The notes under the pieces were generated by a model. It had not been told where the DNA came from, did no database searches, and saw only the letters and a program-made list of their open reading frames with translations. Of a DNA stretch of 30,468 nucleotides, positions 29,401 through 30,468 are shown one piece after another; positions within the stretch are counted from its first letter, which is position 1, and each line of letters starts with the position of its first letter. A program made the translations under genes and the position numbers. The stretch comes from Nymphaea colorata (taxonomy: Eukaryota; Streptophyta; Magnoliopsida; Nymphaeales; Nymphaeaceae), in contig NW_022204821.1 of the NCBI RefSeq assembly GCF_008831285.2, forward strand, positions 1 to 30,468, given 5' to 3'.

Positions 29401-30160
29401 TGTTTCATATGAATGAATCTTGATGGATTATGAGAGAGAGAAGAATGAATGTCCATATAGTTTCCATTCTCGTTTCATGCATTCACTTTCACTCAAAATC
29501 AATGCACCACATGCACATTCTCAAGAAATTAGTGATTCAAATTTAAAGTTGCAAAAAGTGACCAAGTCATATTGCAATGAGAATTTGTAAACTTCACTTA
29601 ACTTCAAAAGAAAACACAAGCAATGCATTCATAATCTTTTGGCCAAAGTGCATTTTGGAAAAACAACATGTTTCTAACAATTTGGAACCTATGTTCTTTC
29701 AAAAGAATGAATTCTACAAATCACTGATTTGACAAAAGAAGAGTCAAAATCAATTTTTATCATAAGATGATCATCATCATCTAGAGTTCACAACAAAGAA
29801 CTCCAATTCCAAATCTTCAAAAATCCTCAAGAATTATGTGTTTCAAATAACACCAAAACAAAGGTTTTTAAACCAACTTGAAAACCCCTAATATTCAAAT
29901 TCATTTATTCAAAAAATGAATTTCGGTTCTTGAATCCAAAACCTCAATGCATAAGCATATAGGACTTACATCATAACTCGTATATGATCCAAATGATCCT
30001 TAGTCCTTGGTCTAATTACCCCTGTTAAAGGCGGCAGAACGGTTGGACCTCGTACCGACGAGCGGATCCCTTTCTCTTGAAAATTTTCTCAAAACCCCAA
30101 TTTTAAAAGAATTTTGCTGACTCGCATTCGACCTTCTTGAAAAAGGAGTGGGTGCGAACA
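26475..30160 (+). repeat. 3' long terminal repeat, 3686 bp
   Basis: It matches the 5' LTR end to end. Substitutions are about 1 percent by eye. One-base length differences are frequent, and most are losses in this copy, concentrated after about 28500 (for example GATTTCTTG versus GATTCTTG). It ends GTGCGAACA and is followed by AGATG. The TATA box (27840-27847) and the candidate donor (28121-28130) are conserved. Confidence 0.95.
27840..27847 (+). promoter_or_regulatory. TATA box of the 3' LTR
   Basis: TATATAAA at the place corresponding to 15189-15196. It could drive transcription into the right-hand flank, where no gene is seen within 300 bp. Confidence 0.6.
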
Positions 30161-30165
30161 AGATG
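30161..30165. repeat. Target-site duplication AGATG, right
   Basis: Follows the CA end of the 3' LTR and is identical to 13817-13821. Confidence 0.92.
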
Positions 30166-30468
30166 CACATAACTTTCTCAATATTTGGCTAACCATGCAA
30201 TATAGTAGTTGCACATGTAAAATATGGTCACAACAAATGCATTTTTTTTTTAAAAATCCGTGTTAAAAATATGAAAAATAAGTTAAAAAAAAATAGCAAA
30301 ACATAAAACATGTTATTCCTCGTTTTCTCCTTTTTTCCTGTTTTTAAATGTCAAATTGTTTGTTTCTATATTTCAATTGTATTTGTTGCTTATTTACTTA
30401 TTTGTTTTTATGTTGTCTTATCAGTTTCTCATTTATCTTATTTGCCCCTAACATTTAGATATTTATTT
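30166..30468. other. AT-rich right flank, no gene seen
   Basis: Poly(A/T)-rich intergenic DNA beyond the retrotransposon. The end of the window cuts through it. Confidence 0.5.

Larger units (their letters stand above)
13822..30160 (+). mobile_element. Tat/Ogre-like Ty3/gypsy LTR retrotransposon, 16.3 kb, near-complete
   Basis: The element is bounded by TGTTAACACC and GTGCGAACA and flanked by AGATG on both sides. It has 3.7-kb LTRs and an 8.9-kb interior in the order PBS, ORF1 (plant mobile domain), gag, protease, G-patch-like stretch, RT, RNase H, second RNase H, integrase, polypurine tract. A second, archaeal-type RNase H between RNase H and integrase is known from the plant Tat lineage; an extra ORF before gag and an interrupted pro-RT junction are known from Ogre. 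No chromodomain is seen. Breaks: TGA in ORF1 (19062), frameshift in protease (about 21640-21655), TGA 21998, frameshift about 22205, TAA 25561. The element was inserted as a unit and its LTRs differ by roughly 1 percent in substitutions by eye, so it is young. Confidence 0.93.

Overview
The window is nuclear DNA from a flowering plant. It is AT-rich, has eukaryotic splice sites, carries a plant receptor-like kinase and is dominated by one very large Ty3/gypsy LTR retrotransposon. The species cannot be named from the sequence.

Left part (1-13821): this is intergenic DNA around one broken gene. A leucine-rich-repeat receptor kinase pseudogene of the LRR-XII (FLS2/EFR/Xa21-like) type lies on the minus strand (2527-7075). 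Its single kinase-domain intron (2889-4468) still has good splice sites, but the reading frame has several stops and frameshifts. The intron carries a GC-rich insert with 10-bp flanking repeats and a long TA microsatellite. Upstream of the gene is a nest of duplications: a degenerate tandem duplication (about 9223-10075 and 10076-12393), inside whose second copy sits a younger 460-bp tandem duplication (10464-10923 and 10924-11383) carrying a hAT-like MITE. A foldback element lies at 13131-13358.

Right part (13822-30160): this is a 16.3-kb LTR element with 3.7-kb LTRs that differ by roughly 1 percent (estimated by eye) and a 5-bp target-site duplication AGATG on both sides. In order it holds a 5' LTR with a 13-site W-box cluster and a TATA box, a primer binding site, an extra ORF1 encoding a plant mobile domain (PMD) protein, gag with a zinc knuckle, an aspartic protease, a G-patch-like stretch, reverse transcriptase, a degenerate RNase H, a second intact (archaeal-type) RNase H, integrase, a polypurine tract inside a hairpin, and the 3' LTR. 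The second RNase H, the extra ORF before gag and the broken pro-RT junction place it in the Tat/Ogre branch.

The most interesting hypothesis concerns expression. The predicted mRNA start is followed by about 277 nt with no AUG, ending at a strong 5' splice site (AAG|GTAGGTG, 15473/15474). Good 3' splice sites lie directly before the ORF1 AUG (18323) and just before the gag AUG (19703). Alternative splicing from one leader could therefore make either ORF1 or gag the first AUG while skipping a 3-kb leader full of upstream AUGs. A third set of splice-like signals brackets the pro-RT break. This copy is probably not autonomous as read: ORF1 has one in-frame TGA, the protease is frameshifted and integrase has a TAA before its C-terminal module. 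Many one-base losses in the distal 3' LTR suggest that some breaks could be assembly errors.
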